Assembly (NCBI GenBank): GCA_035690495.1
Contig: DASSKK010000063.1
Coordinates: 87,963-151,962 of the forward strand
Direction: 5' to 3'
From: DASSKK01 sp035690495
GTDB lineage: Bacteria > Actinomycetota > Actinomycetes > Propionibacteriales > Nocardioidaceae
DNA length: 64,000 nucleotides
Under the pieces are notes generated by a model. It was not told where the DNA came from. It worked only from the letters and a program-made list of their open reading frames with translations, and searched no databases. Positions 36,494 through 44,002 of the stretch are shown piece after piece. The position numbers and the translations under genes are program-made. Position 1 is the stretch's first letter; each line of letters opens with the position of its first letter.

Positions 36494-36975
36494 CGCACGC
36501 CCCAGGAGTAGGTCTGCTTGCGCAGCTTGAGATACATGAACGTCTCGGTGGAGACCACGCTGCTCATCGTGCGGATCTTGGTGGACAGCACCTCCAGCAG
36601 TGCTTCGTCGGACTCGCAGACCACCTCGACGAGCAGGTCGTAGGCGCCGGCGGTGATCACCACGTAGTCCACCTCTGGCAGCTCGGCGATCGCGTCGGCC
36701 ACCGGCTCGAGCTCTCCGCTGATCCGCACCCCGATCATCGCCTGGCGGGCGAACCCGAGCTCGAGCGGATCGGTGACGGCGACCACCTGCATCACGCCGC
36801 CCTCGATGAGCCGCTGCACCCTCTGCCGGACCGCGGCCTCCGAGAGGCCGACCACCTTGCCGATCGCGGCATAGGACCGCCGGCCGTCGTGCTGCAGCTC
36901 CTCGATGATCGCCTTGGACACATCGTCGAGCACCATCCGATGCGGCCCGGTGCCCCCGTTCCTGCGTGTGCTCAC
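36490..36975 (-). CDS. Lrp/AsnC family transcriptional regulator
   Basis: A 161-residue regulator: an N-terminal helix-turn-helix (YAAIGKVVGLSEAAVRQRVQ) and a C-terminal RAM ligand domain (MIGVRISGELEPVADAIAEL, AGAYDLLVEVVCE). GTG at 36975 is chosen because GGGAG lies upstream and the RHH-free N-terminus matches the family. It diverges from one amine oxidoreductase and overlaps another, so it most likely controls the polyamine/amine breakdown genes around it. A motif shared with other units of the locus lies in the divergent region. Confidence 0.92.
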   Translation of the reverse strand: MSTRRNGGTGPHRMVLDDVSKAIIEELQHDGRRSYAAIGKVVGLSEAAVRQRVQRLIEGGVMQVVAVTDPLELGFARQAMIGVRISGELEPVADAIAELPEVDYVVITAGAYDLLVEVVCESDEALLEVLSTKIRTMSSVVSTETFMYLKLRKQTYSWGVR

Positions 36976-37032
36976 GCGGGAATACTCCCAGTCGCAGACC
37001 CGGGCGTCAAAGATCAATCGCTGATTTCCTCG

Positions 37033-37044
37033 CGAATCCGTTGT
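37033..37044 (+). promoter_or_regulatory. Shared motif CGAATCCGTTGT in the Lrp/oxidoreductase divergent region
   Basis: One of three similar 12-base sequences found upstream of amine-catabolism units; the others are TGATTCCGTCGT (42756) and CGATTCCGTTGT (43967). This copy lies 58 bases before the regulator start and 86 bases before the oxidoreductase start. Candidate regulator binding site. Confidence 0.4.
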
Positions 37045-37129
37045 GGTGACCGTTTGGCGCCACGAAATCACTTGTCTGGTACGCCGATGCCTGCGAGTAT
37101 CGATCGTGTTCTGACTACGGAGGTGCAGG

Positions 37130-38569
37130 TTGCGCGTCGGGGCGACCGAGCGGGCCGGCCGGGCCCGCCGTGCCGAGCAGGCCGCGCGGGCCCTGCGCGA
37201 CGCTGCGCCTGCGGTGTTCTGGCTCGACGACCCGCAGGCCCCCGTCCGTCTGCGGCCGCTCGAGCTCGCCGAGTCCGCCGACCTGGTCGTGGTCGGCGGT
37301 GGCTACACCGGGCTGTGGACCGCCTGGCAGGCCCTCGCGCGCGACCCCGGCCGCGACATCGTGCTCGTCGAGGGGGGCCGGTGCGGCGACCAGGCCAGCG
37401 GTCGCAACGGCGGGTTCGCCTCGGCCAGCCTGACGCACGGGTTCGCCAACGGCACCGCCCGCTGGCCGGAGGAGATGGCCACCCTGGACCGGCTCGGCGC
37501 GGAGAACCTCGCGGCGATCGGGGAGACCGTCCGCGCCCATGGTGTGGACTGCAACTGGGAGCCGACCGGTGAGCTGAGCGTGGCGGCTGCATCCCACGAG
37601 GCGGCCGACCTGGCGGAGGTCGCGACGGCGATGCAGGCCGCCGGGCACGACGTACGCCTGTTGGACCGCGACGGAGTCCGTGCCGAGGTGAACTCGCCGA
37701 CCTACCTGGCCGGACTGTACGAACCGGACGCGACGGCCATGGTCGAGCCGGCGCGCCTCGCGTGGGGCCTGCGCCGACTGTGCGTGGAGGCCGGGGTGCG
37801 CATCTACGAGGGCACGCAGGCCACCGGCGTACGCCGTGACGGCGCCGGGATCGTGGTGAGGACCTCGCGCGGTCACGTGCGGGCCAGGCAGGCGGTGCTC
37901 GCCACCAACGCGTTCCCGTCGCTGATCCGCCGGCTGCGACCGCGCACCGTCCCGGTCTACGACTACGTGCTGGTCACCGAGCCGCTCACCGCAGAGCAGA
38001 AGGCGGTCATCGGCTGGGCGAACCGGCAGGGGGTGGGGGAGTCCTCGAACATGTTCCACTACTATCGGCTGACGCGCGACGACCGGATCCTGTGGGGCGG
38101 CTACGATGCGGTCTACTACTTCGGCAGTCGCATCGACCCGCGACTGGAGCAGCTCGGGCCGACGCACGCCCGCCTCGCCGAGCACTTCGCGCGGACCTTC
38201 CCGCAGCTGGACGGGATCCGCTTCACCCACCGGTGGGCGGGCGTGATCGACACCTGCACGCGCTTCACCGCCTTCTACGGGACCGCCCTCGCGGGGCGCG
38301 CCGCCTACGCGCTCGGTTTCACCGGCCTCGGCGTAGGCGCGACCAGGTTCGCGGCAGACGTCGTGCTCGACCTGCTCTCCGGTGAGCCGACCGAGCGGAC
38401 TCGGCTGCGAATGGTCCGCGAGCAGCCACTGCCCTTCCCACCCGAACCGCTCCGGTCTGCAGGCATCGGGCTGACCCGCTGGTCGATGGCGCGTGCCGAC
38501 GCCGACGGAGGCCGGCGCAACCTCTGGCTGCGGACGCTCGACGGTCTCGGCCTCGGCTTCGACTCCTGA
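37130..38569 (+). CDS. FAD-dependent amine oxidoreductase (PuuB-like)
   Basis: A 479-residue paralogue of the oxidoreductase on the other side of the regulator. It has VFWLDDP before the nucleotide fold VVVGGGYTGLWTAWQAL, the FAD contact GDQASGRNGGFASAS, and GFTGLGVGATRFAADVVLDL near the end. It probably oxidises gamma-glutamylputrescine or a similar amine, releasing an aldehyde and hydrogen peroxide. TTG start with GGAGG eight bases upstream. Two related flavoenzymes beside one Lrp regulator suggest different substrates or a duplication. Confidence 0.88.
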   Translation: MRVGATERAGRARRAEQAARALRDAAPAVFWLDDPQAPVRLRPLELAESADLVVVGGGYTGLWTAWQALARDPGRDIVLVEGGRCGDQASGRNGGFASASLTHGFANGTARWPEEMATLDRLGAENLAAIGETVRAHGVDCNWEPTGELSVAAASHEAADLAEVATAMQAAGHDVRLLDRDGVRAEVNSPTYLAGLYEPDATAMVEPARLAWGLRRLCVEAGVRIYEGTQATGVRRDGAGIVVRTSRGHVRARQAVLATNAFPSLIRRLRPRTVPVYDYVLVTEPLTAEQKAVIGWANRQGVGESSNMFHYYRLTRDDRILWGGYDAVYYFGSRIDPRLEQLGPTHARLAEHFARTFPQLDGIRFTHRWAGVIDTCTRFTAFYGTALAGRAAYALGFTGLGVGATRFAADVVLDLLSGEPTERTRLRMVREQPLPFPPEPLRSAGIGLTRWSMARADADGGRRNLWLRTLDGLGLGFDS

Positions 38570-38608
38570 GCGCTTCCGCCTGATGCGGCCGCGCTCTACT
38601 GTGCAGCA

Positions 38609-39304
38609 GTGCCCTTGCGTCTGGAAGCGGTGACCTTCGAGGTCGCCGATGCGCCCGCGGTGGCGGCGTTCTGGGCCGGGCTGCTCGAACGGGAGGTTCT
38701 CGCGGAGCCCGGCGGCGCGCTGGTGCCGGGTGACCAGATGCAGGTCGGGCTCCGGTTCGTCACCTCCGGCACGGAGCAGGTCGGTCCGCGACGGCTGCAC
38801 TTGCACCTGACCAGCAGCAGCCTCGAGGGCCAGCAACGGACCGTCGAGACGGCGCTGCGCCTGGGTGGCCGCCACATCGACGTAGGGCAAGAGCCCGACA
38901 CCGGCTTCGTCGTGCTGGCCGACCCGGGGGGTAACGAGCTGTGCGTGATCGAGCCCGATAACGACTTCCTGGCCGGCACGGGCTACCTCGGCGAGGTCAC
39001 CTGTGAGGGAACCCGGGGCGTTGGCCTGTTCTGGCGCGACGCGCTGGACTGGCCGCTGGTGTGGGACGAGAGCCAGGAGACCGCGGTCCAGTCGCCGTTC
39101 GGCGGCACCAAGGTCTCGTGGGGCGGACCACCGGTCGAGCCCAAGCACGGACGCAACCGGCAGCGTTTCGACGTGGCGACCGCTGACCCCGCCAGCGAGG
39201 CCGAACGGCTGGTGTCGATCGGTGCAACCCTTCTCGCTGATCTGGTTGACGGCGTCGAGCTGGCCGACCCGGACGGCAACGAGTTCTGCCTGCGCGCAGG
39301 CTGA
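38609..39304 (+). CDS. VOC-superfamily protein with two glyoxalase-like domains
   Basis: A 231-residue protein made of two betaalphabetabetabeta modules (LEAVTFEVADAPAVAAFWAG and YLGEVTCEGTRGVGLFWRDA starts; VLADPGGNELCVIEP and ELADPDGNEFCLRAG ends). This is the CFP-30/YdeN-like VOC group common in actinobacteria. It may be a lyase, a dioxygenase-like enzyme or a binding protein; ligands cannot be assigned. GTG start, 39 bases after the oxidoreductase. Confidence 0.8.
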   Translation: MPLRLEAVTFEVADAPAVAAFWAGLLEREVLAEPGGALVPGDQMQVGLRFVTSGTEQVGPRRLHLHLTSSSLEGQQRTVETALRLGGRHIDVGQEPDTGFVVLADPGGNELCVIEPDNDFLAGTGYLGEVTCEGTRGVGLFWRDALDWPLVWDESQETAVQSPFGGTKVSWGGPPVEPKHGRNRQRFDVATADPASEAERLVSIGATLLADLVDGVELADPDGNEFCLRAG

Positions 39305-39360
39305 GCATCGAGGCGGGTCCTCCGCCACTTGACCTCGACCAGCGTTGGAGGAATGCAGCC

Positions 39361-39528
39361 ATGCCCCAAATCAGACGTTTCGACCACATCGGCATCACCG
39401 TCGACGACCTCGCCGCCGATGGGTACGGCCTCGTCGGAGGCATCGGCCGGTACGAGAACGCCTGGCTGATGGCCTACGTCCGCGGGCCCGAAGGGATCAT
39501 CGTCTCGCTGGCCGAGCGGATCGGCTGA
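39361..39528 (+). pseudogene. Internally deleted VOC/glyoxalase gene
   Basis: A 55-codon frame reads MPQIRRFDHIGITVDDLAA and then directly DGYGLVGGIGRYENAW, MAYVRGPEGIIVSLAERIG. The first part is the start and the second the end of a glyoxalase-family protein of about 150 residues; the middle of some 90 residues is missing without a frameshift. The join falls where intact relatives have two similar VDDLxAA segments, suggesting loss by recombination between short repeats. Unlikely to fold as a VOC domain. Good GC-ending codons indicate the loss is recent. Confidence 0.75.
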
Positions 39529-39830
39529 CGCGCACGTGACCCGCCGCGCCATATGCGTCATCCCCATGAGAGAGCCCTGGGCCGCGCCCAGGCTTCCGAC
39601 CCGCCCCAGCAGTTCCTGAGGCGTACGGCTGTAGAAGGCCGTGGAGGGGACGGCGAAGAGCACCGAACGCGGAGAACAGGAATCCTCCGACCGTGCCGCC
39701 GATCCGACACCGAATTCCGAGACTCTGGCCCGGGATCTGTACCTACCGGCCAGTACGGTGTACGAAAGACTCCACGGAGTCGCACGGGGCCCGGTGACTC
39801 CCTCGGATCTCTCGGAAGGGGACCCCTCAG
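39529..39830. other. 302-base gap before the MHS transporter
   Basis: No intact gene is seen. On the minus strand 39560-39660 reads FYSRTPQELLGRVGSLGAAQ, reminiscent of the TPxxLxGRV stretch of MFS exporters, and may be a decayed fragment. Near 39735-39765 several GTAC-containing steps (GTACCTACC, AGTACGG, TGTACGAA) give possible promoter elements for the transporter. GGAAGGGGA precedes its ATG. Confidence 0.3.
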
Positions 39831-41207
39831 ATGACGCTGGACCCGAACAGCGCGGCAGCCGCGACTGCGGCAGAAGGCACTGCCGAGCACAGGCGGCAGA
39901 TCCGCAAGGCGGCGTTCGCGAGCACGGTAGGCACCACGATCGAGTGGTACGACTACTTCCTCTACGGCACCGCGGCGGCGCTGGTCTTCCCGCAGGTGTT
40001 CTTCCCGCACGCGTCCTCCTACATCGGCACCCTGGACTCGTTCGCGACGTACTTCGTGGGCTTCCTCGCCCGGCCCGTCGGCGCGGCGATCTTCGGGCAC
40101 TGGGGCGACCGGATCGGCCGCAAGGCGATGCTGATCGTCACGCTGCTGCTGATGGGGATCTCCACCACGCTGATCGGCCTCCTGCCTGGCGCCGGCTCGT
40201 GGGGCGTCGCGGCGCCGATCATCCTGGTCCTGCTGCGCATCCTGCAGGGCATCGGCGTGGGCGGCGAGTGGAGCGGCTCGGTGCTGCTGTCGATGGAGTG
40301 GGGCGACCAGAAGCGCCGCGGGCTGATGGGCAGCTGGCCGCAGCTGGGTGTGGCGATCGGACTGATCCTCTCGACCGGGCTGCTGACGCTGTTCAACTCG
40401 GTCACCACCGACGCCCAGTTCCAGTCCTGGGGCTGGCGGATCCCGTTCCTGCTCAGCCTGGTGATGGTCGCGATCGGCCTCTACATCCGCCTGCGGATCC
40501 TCGAGACGCCGATGTTCGCCAAGCTGGTCGCGGCCAAGAAGGTCCGGCGCGCCCCGGTGATGGAGGTCATCAAGACCCACCCGAAGGAGATCGCGCTGTC
40601 CGCACTGGTGCGGATGAGCGAGCAGATGCCGTTCTACGTGGTCACCGCGTTCGTGCTGTCCTACCTGACCAACCCCGACCACGGCTACACCAAGAACTTC
40701 GCGCTGATCGGGACATTGGTGGCCGCGTTCATCGAGTTCCTGCTGGTGCCCTACTTCGGCCACCTCTCGGACAGGGTCGGCCGCAAGAAGCTGTACATGA
40801 CCGGGGCCACGATCATGGGCATCTGGGGCTTCGTGTACTTCGCCCTGCTCGACAGTGGGCTGAGTTGGCTGGTGTTCGTGGCGCTGTGCCTCGGGCTGAT
40901 CCCGCACGCGATGCAGTACGCCCCGCAGTCCTCGCTGATCGCCGAGTCGTTCCCGACCTCGATGCGGTACGCGGGGGCCGGGTTGGGCTACCAGCTCGCC
41001 TCGATCATCGCCGGCGGGCCGGCCGCGCTGGTGGCGACGTTCCTGATCCACCAGTTCGGCACGGCGTACGCCGTGTCCGGCTACATCGCGGTCTCGGCGA
41101 TCATCACGTTGTTCGCCTGCGCGGCGATGACCGACCGCAGCAGGTCCGACATCGAGGACGACGCGACCTACGCCAAGCCGTCACGGCAGGCCACGACGAC
41201 CGGATGA
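39831..41207 (+). CDS. MFS transporter, metabolite:H+ symporter (MHS) family
   Basis: A 458-residue 12-helix transporter. The start FASTVGTTIEWYDYFLYGTA and the loop GHWGDRIGRKAMLI are hallmarks of the MHS group (ProP, KgtP, ShiA). A second, RVGRKK-type loop precedes helix 8. Members import organic acids, betaines or aromatic acids by proton symport. Among amine-catabolism genes it may take up a related carbon source; the substrate is not readable. It is convergent with the aminotransferase across a palindromic element. Confidence 0.92.
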   Translation: MTLDPNSAAAATAAEGTAEHRRQIRKAAFASTVGTTIEWYDYFLYGTAAALVFPQVFFPHASSYIGTLDSFATYFVGFLARPVGAAIFGHWGDRIGRKAMLIVTLLLMGISTTLIGLLPGAGSWGVAAPIILVLLRILQGIGVGGEWSGSVLLSMEWGDQKRRGLMGSWPQLGVAIGLILSTGLLTLFNSVTTDAQFQSWGWRIPFLLSLVMVAIGLYIRLRILETPMFAKLVAAKKVRRAPVMEVIKTHPKEIALSALVRMSEQMPFYVVTAFVLSYLTNPDHGYTKNFALIGTLVAAFIEFLLVPYFGHLSDRVGRKKLYMTGATIMGIWGFVYFALLDSGLSWLVFVALCLGLIPHAMQYAPQSSLIAESFPTSMRYAGAGLGYQLASIIAGGPAALVATFLIHQFGTAYAVSGYIAVSAIITLFACAAMTDRSRSDIEDDATYAKPSRQATTTG

Positions 41208-41213
41208 GCCTGG

Positions 41214-41284
41214 CCGGTGGTTGAGTCCGGCGCGCCTGTGGTTTCGAGACGGCTCCGCTAGCGCTCCGCCTCCTCAACCACCGG
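41214..41284. repeat. REP-like palindromic element between convergent genes
   Basis: Outer 12-base inverted repeats CCGGTGGTTGAG (41214-41225) and CTCAACCACCGG (41273-41284) are perfect. The interior has GGTTTCGAGACGGCTCCGCT and GCGCTCCGCC. Sequences of this style are dispersed in many Nocardioides-like genomes, from memory. It separates the ends of the MHS transporter and the aminotransferase and can fold as a bidirectional terminator. Confidence 0.8.
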
Positions 41285-41289
41285 GCGGG

Positions 41290-42687
41290 TCAGATCATCG
41301 TGGCGGCCTTCTCCAGCACGTCGCGCAGCTTCTGCTCCATCTCGTCGAAGTGTTCCTGGGTGCAGATCAGCGGCGGCGAGAGCTGCACCACCGGGTCGCC
41401 GCGGTCGTCGGCGCGGCAGTACAACCCGGACTCGAACAGCGCCTTGGAGAGGAAGCCCCGCAGCAGACGCTCGCACTCGTCGTCATTAAAGGTTGCCTTG
41501 GCTGATTTGTCTTTGACCAGCTCGATGCCGTAGAAGAAGCCGTCGCCGCGCACGTCGCCGACGATCGGCAGGTCGGTGAGCTTCTCGATCGTGGCCCGGA
41601 ACGCGTCCTGGTCGGCCAGGACGTGCTCGTTGACCTTCTCCTTCTCGAAGATGTCCAGGTTGGCCAACGCCACCGCCGAGGCGACCGGATGGCCGCCGAA
41701 CGTGTAGCCGTGCGCGAACGAGTTGGTCCCCGACAGGAACGGCTCGGCGAGCCGGTCGGTGGCGATCATCGCGCCCATCGGCGCGTACCCGGACGTGAGG
41801 CCCTTGGCGCACGTGATGATGTCGGGCTGGTAGCCGTAGCGCTCGCAGGCGAACATGTGCCCGAGCCGCCCGAAGGCGCAGATCACCTCGTCGCTGACCA
41901 GCAGCACGTCGTACTCGTCGCAGATCTCGCGGACTCGCTCGAAGTAGCCGGGAGGCGGCGGGAAGCAGCCCCCGGCGTTCTGCACCGGCTCCAAGAAGAC
42001 CGCGGCCACCGTCTCCGGCCCCTCGTTCTCGATCGCCACCGCGATCTGGTCGGCGGCCCAGCGGCCGAAGCCCTCCAGGTCGCCGGAGGACGCGAACGGC
42101 TCGGGGGCGCGGTAGAAGTTGGTGTTCGGCACCCGGAAGGTGGAGGGCACCAGAGGCTCGAAGACCGCCTTCAGATCCGGGAGGCCGGTGATCGACAAAG
42201 CTCCCTGGGTGGTGCCGTGATAGGCGATGGCACGGCTGATCACCTTGTGCTTGAGCGGCCTGCCGGTGAGCTTGAAGTAGTTCTTGGCCAGCTTCCAGGC
42301 GGACTCCACGGCCTCGCCGCCGCCGCTGGTGAAGAAGACGCGGTTCAGGTCGCCCGGCGCGTAGCCGGCTACCCGCTCGGCCAGCTCGATGGCCGCGGGG
42401 TGGGCGTAGGACCAGAGCGGGAAGTAGCCGAGCTGGGAGGCCTGGCGGGCGGCCGCCTCGGCGAGCTCGGTGCGGCCGTGACCGAGCTGGCTGACGAACA
42501 GCCCGGCGAGCGCGTCGAGGTACTTGGTGCCCTTCGCGTCGTACACGTAGGGGCCCTCGCCACGCACGATGATCGGCACATCGGACCCGTCGTAGCTCGA
42601 CATCCGGGTGAAGTGCATCCACAGGTGGTCGCGTGCGGCCTTCTGCAGCCCTGCGTAGGCGTGGTCGTCGAGCGGTGCTGAGCTCAT
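41290..42687 (-). CDS. Class III PLP aminotransferase (putrescine/omega-amino acid type)
   Basis: A 465-residue fold-type I aminotransferase. The PLP lysine is K295 in DIITCAKGLTSGYAPMGA; SDEVICAFGRLGHMF holds the ring-binding Asp, and FFTSGGGEAVESAWKLA the phosphate-binding loop. The sequence is close to putrescine/4-aminobutyrate-pyruvate transaminases (SpuC-like). With the oxidoreductases and dehydrogenase it would take putrescine or GABA toward succinate. Codons near residues 390-403 (VKDKSAKATFND) are unusually A/T-rich. A shared 12-base motif lies 69 bases before the start. Confidence 0.92.
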   Translation of the reverse strand: MSSAPLDDHAYAGLQKAARDHLWMHFTRMSSYDGSDVPIIVRGEGPYVYDAKGTKYLDALAGLFVSQLGHGRTELAEAAARQASQLGYFPLWSYAHPAAIELAERVAGYAPGDLNRVFFTSGGGEAVESAWKLAKNYFKLTGRPLKHKVISRAIAYHGTTQGALSITGLPDLKAVFEPLVPSTFRVPNTNFYRAPEPFASSGDLEGFGRWAADQIAVAIENEGPETVAAVFLEPVQNAGGCFPPPPGYFERVREICDEYDVLLVSDEVICAFGRLGHMFACERYGYQPDIITCAKGLTSGYAPMGAMIATDRLAEPFLSGTNSFAHGYTFGGHPVASAVALANLDIFEKEKVNEHVLADQDAFRATIEKLTDLPIVGDVRGDGFFYGIELVKDKSAKATFNDDECERLLRGFLSKALFESGLYCRADDRGDPVVQLSPPLICTQEHFDEMEQKLRDVLEKAATMI

Positions 42688-42755
42688 CGGCTGACTCTCC
42701 TTCGTCGTAGCTCCCGACGCCGACTATCTTGCTCTTCGAAAGCGTCTCAGGCAAG

Positions 42756-42767
42756 TGATTCCGTCGT
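42756..42767 (+). promoter_or_regulatory. Shared motif TGATTCCGTCGT upstream of the aminotransferase
   Basis: Second copy of the motif seen at 37033 and 43967, here between the divergent aminotransferase (69 bases away) and the patatin gene (90 bases away). Confidence 0.4.
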
Positions 42768-42783
42768 GATTCTCGGCGACACA

Positions 42784-42796
42784 TGCGGATTCCGCA
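42784..42796. promoter_or_regulatory. 13-base palindrome TGCGGATTCCGCA
   Basis: A perfect 6-1-6 inverted repeat in the aminotransferase/patatin divergent region, 17 bases from the shared motif. The size and symmetry suit a dimeric regulator such as Lrp/AsnC. Confidence 0.45.
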
Positions 42797-42856
42797 GATG
42801 TACGGCGTCCAGGTTGCGGGTGCGCGGTGGTCGGCGGCGCGCCCTACGGTGGGTCT

Positions 42857-43870
42857 ATGGCGACATCCAACCCGGACAAGAACGCCGACCTGGTCCTCGA
42901 AGGGGGCGGCGTGAAGGGCATCGCGCTGGTCGGCGCGGTGACCAGGCTGGCCGCGGCCGGCTACCGGTTCCCGCGAGTGGCCGGCACCTCGGCGGGCGCG
43001 GTGGCGGGGTGCGTGATCGCCGCTCTCGGGCACGCCGGGGAGGACCTTTCCCAGCTCGAGGACATCGCCCGCAGCCTCGACTACCGGAAGTTCCGCGACC
43101 GAGGGCTGGTGGGTCGCCTGCTCGGGCCGCTGGGCTTCCTCGCCGACGCGGTCTCCGTCGTCGCGGAGGACGGCGCCTACGAGGGCGACTACCTGCACGA
43201 CTGGGTCGCCGGCGTGCTGGCCGACCTCGGCGTGCGCACCTTCGGCGACCTGCGCACCGGCGAGCCGGAGGGCGGCGCGCACGGCGACCACATCGCGCAC
43301 CGCTACGCGCTGGTCGTGATGGCCAGCGACATCTCGCGCAAGCGGCTGGTGCAGCTGCCCTGGGACTATCCCGAGTACGGCCTCGACCCGGATGAGCAGC
43401 ACGTCGCCGACGCGGTGCGCGCCTCGGCATCGATCCCGTACTTCTTCGAGCCGGTCACGCTCAGCGGCGTCGCCGGCACGTCCACGCTGGTCGACGGCGG
43501 CCTGGTCTCCAACTACCCGATCGACATCTTCGACCGTCCCGACCGACGCGAGCCGCGCTGGCCGACGATCGGGGTGCACCTGGACGCGCTGGGCATCGGC
43601 GATCCGGCGGGACCGGTCTCCCCGGTCGACGGCCCGGTGAGGATGGGCGTCGCGCTGATCGAGACCGCCCTGGAGGCCGGGCAGGCCGAGCACGTGCTCG
43701 ACCCCTGCAACCTGGCCCGTAGCATCAACGTCGACACCGGGACGATCAGCGGAACCGACTTCGACCTCAGCGCCGCGCAGCGGGACGCGCTGCTCGCTGC
43801 AGGCGCCGACGCGGCCGACGCGTTCTTGTCCACCTGGGACTTCGACCGCTGGCGGGCGCGCTGTCGGTGA
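42857..43870 (+). CDS. Patatin-like phospholipase
   Basis: A 337-residue patatin-family lipid hydrolase. The oxyanion segment is LVLEGGGVKGIALVGAV, the nucleophile Ser lies in GTSAGAVAG, and the catalytic Asp is in DGGLVSNYPID. The ATG at 42857 is preferred over an upstream GTG at 42827. It diverges from the aminotransferase. Its place in the amine locus is unexplained; it may act on membrane lipids. A small hairpin follows its stop. Confidence 0.9.
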   Translation: MATSNPDKNADLVLEGGGVKGIALVGAVTRLAAAGYRFPRVAGTSAGAVAGCVIAALGHAGEDLSQLEDIARSLDYRKFRDRGLVGRLLGPLGFLADAVSVVAEDGAYEGDYLHDWVAGVLADLGVRTFGDLRTGEPEGGAHGDHIAHRYALVVMASDISRKRLVQLPWDYPEYGLDPDEQHVADAVRASASIPYFFEPVTLSGVAGTSTLVDGGLVSNYPIDIFDRPDRREPRWPTIGVHLDALGIGDPAGPVSPVDGPVRMGVALIETALEAGQAEHVLDPCNLARSINVDTGTISGTDFDLSAAQRDALLAAGADAADAFLSTWDFDRWRARCR

Positions 43871-43885
43871 CCGGGCAGGCCGGTC
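43869..43885 (+). terminator. Small hairpin overlapping the patatin stop
   Basis: GACCGG and CCGGTC pair around GCAGG; six pairs, no T run. Weak terminator candidate. Confidence 0.35.
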
Positions 43886-43966
43886 GGGGTGACGCAAAGC
43901 CGACGATGTTCGTGGTTTGGAGCCGGGAAGCGTGTGTTTTCGTGATTGTTACGGCCGAGGGTCTAC

Positions 43967-43978
43967 CGATTCCGTTGT
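43967..43978 (+). promoter_or_regulatory. Shared motif CGATTCCGTTGT upstream of the aldehyde dehydrogenase
   Basis: Third copy of the motif. It ends 24 bases before the ATG and overlaps the region upstream of a TAGGCT -10 element (43987-43992), a position suited to regulation of this promoter, whose transcript would be nearly leaderless. Confidence 0.45.
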
Positions 43979-44002
43979 CAGATGATTAGGCTGCGCTGCA
44001 CC

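Noticed and set aside
36976..37129. TTGTGGTG...CGCCACGAA as an Lrp palindrome
   Set aside because: The two halves match only partly and with poor symmetry; the repeated 12-base motif is better supported.
37115..39328. A 737-codon antisense frame over the oxidoreductase and VOC genes
   Set aside because: It covers two well-supported plus-strand genes and has shadow-type composition.
39553..39834. A 93-codon plus-strand frame in the gap before the MHS transporter
   Set aside because: It ends four bases inside the transporter gene, has Arg/Pro-rich composition and no domain or ribosome binding site.
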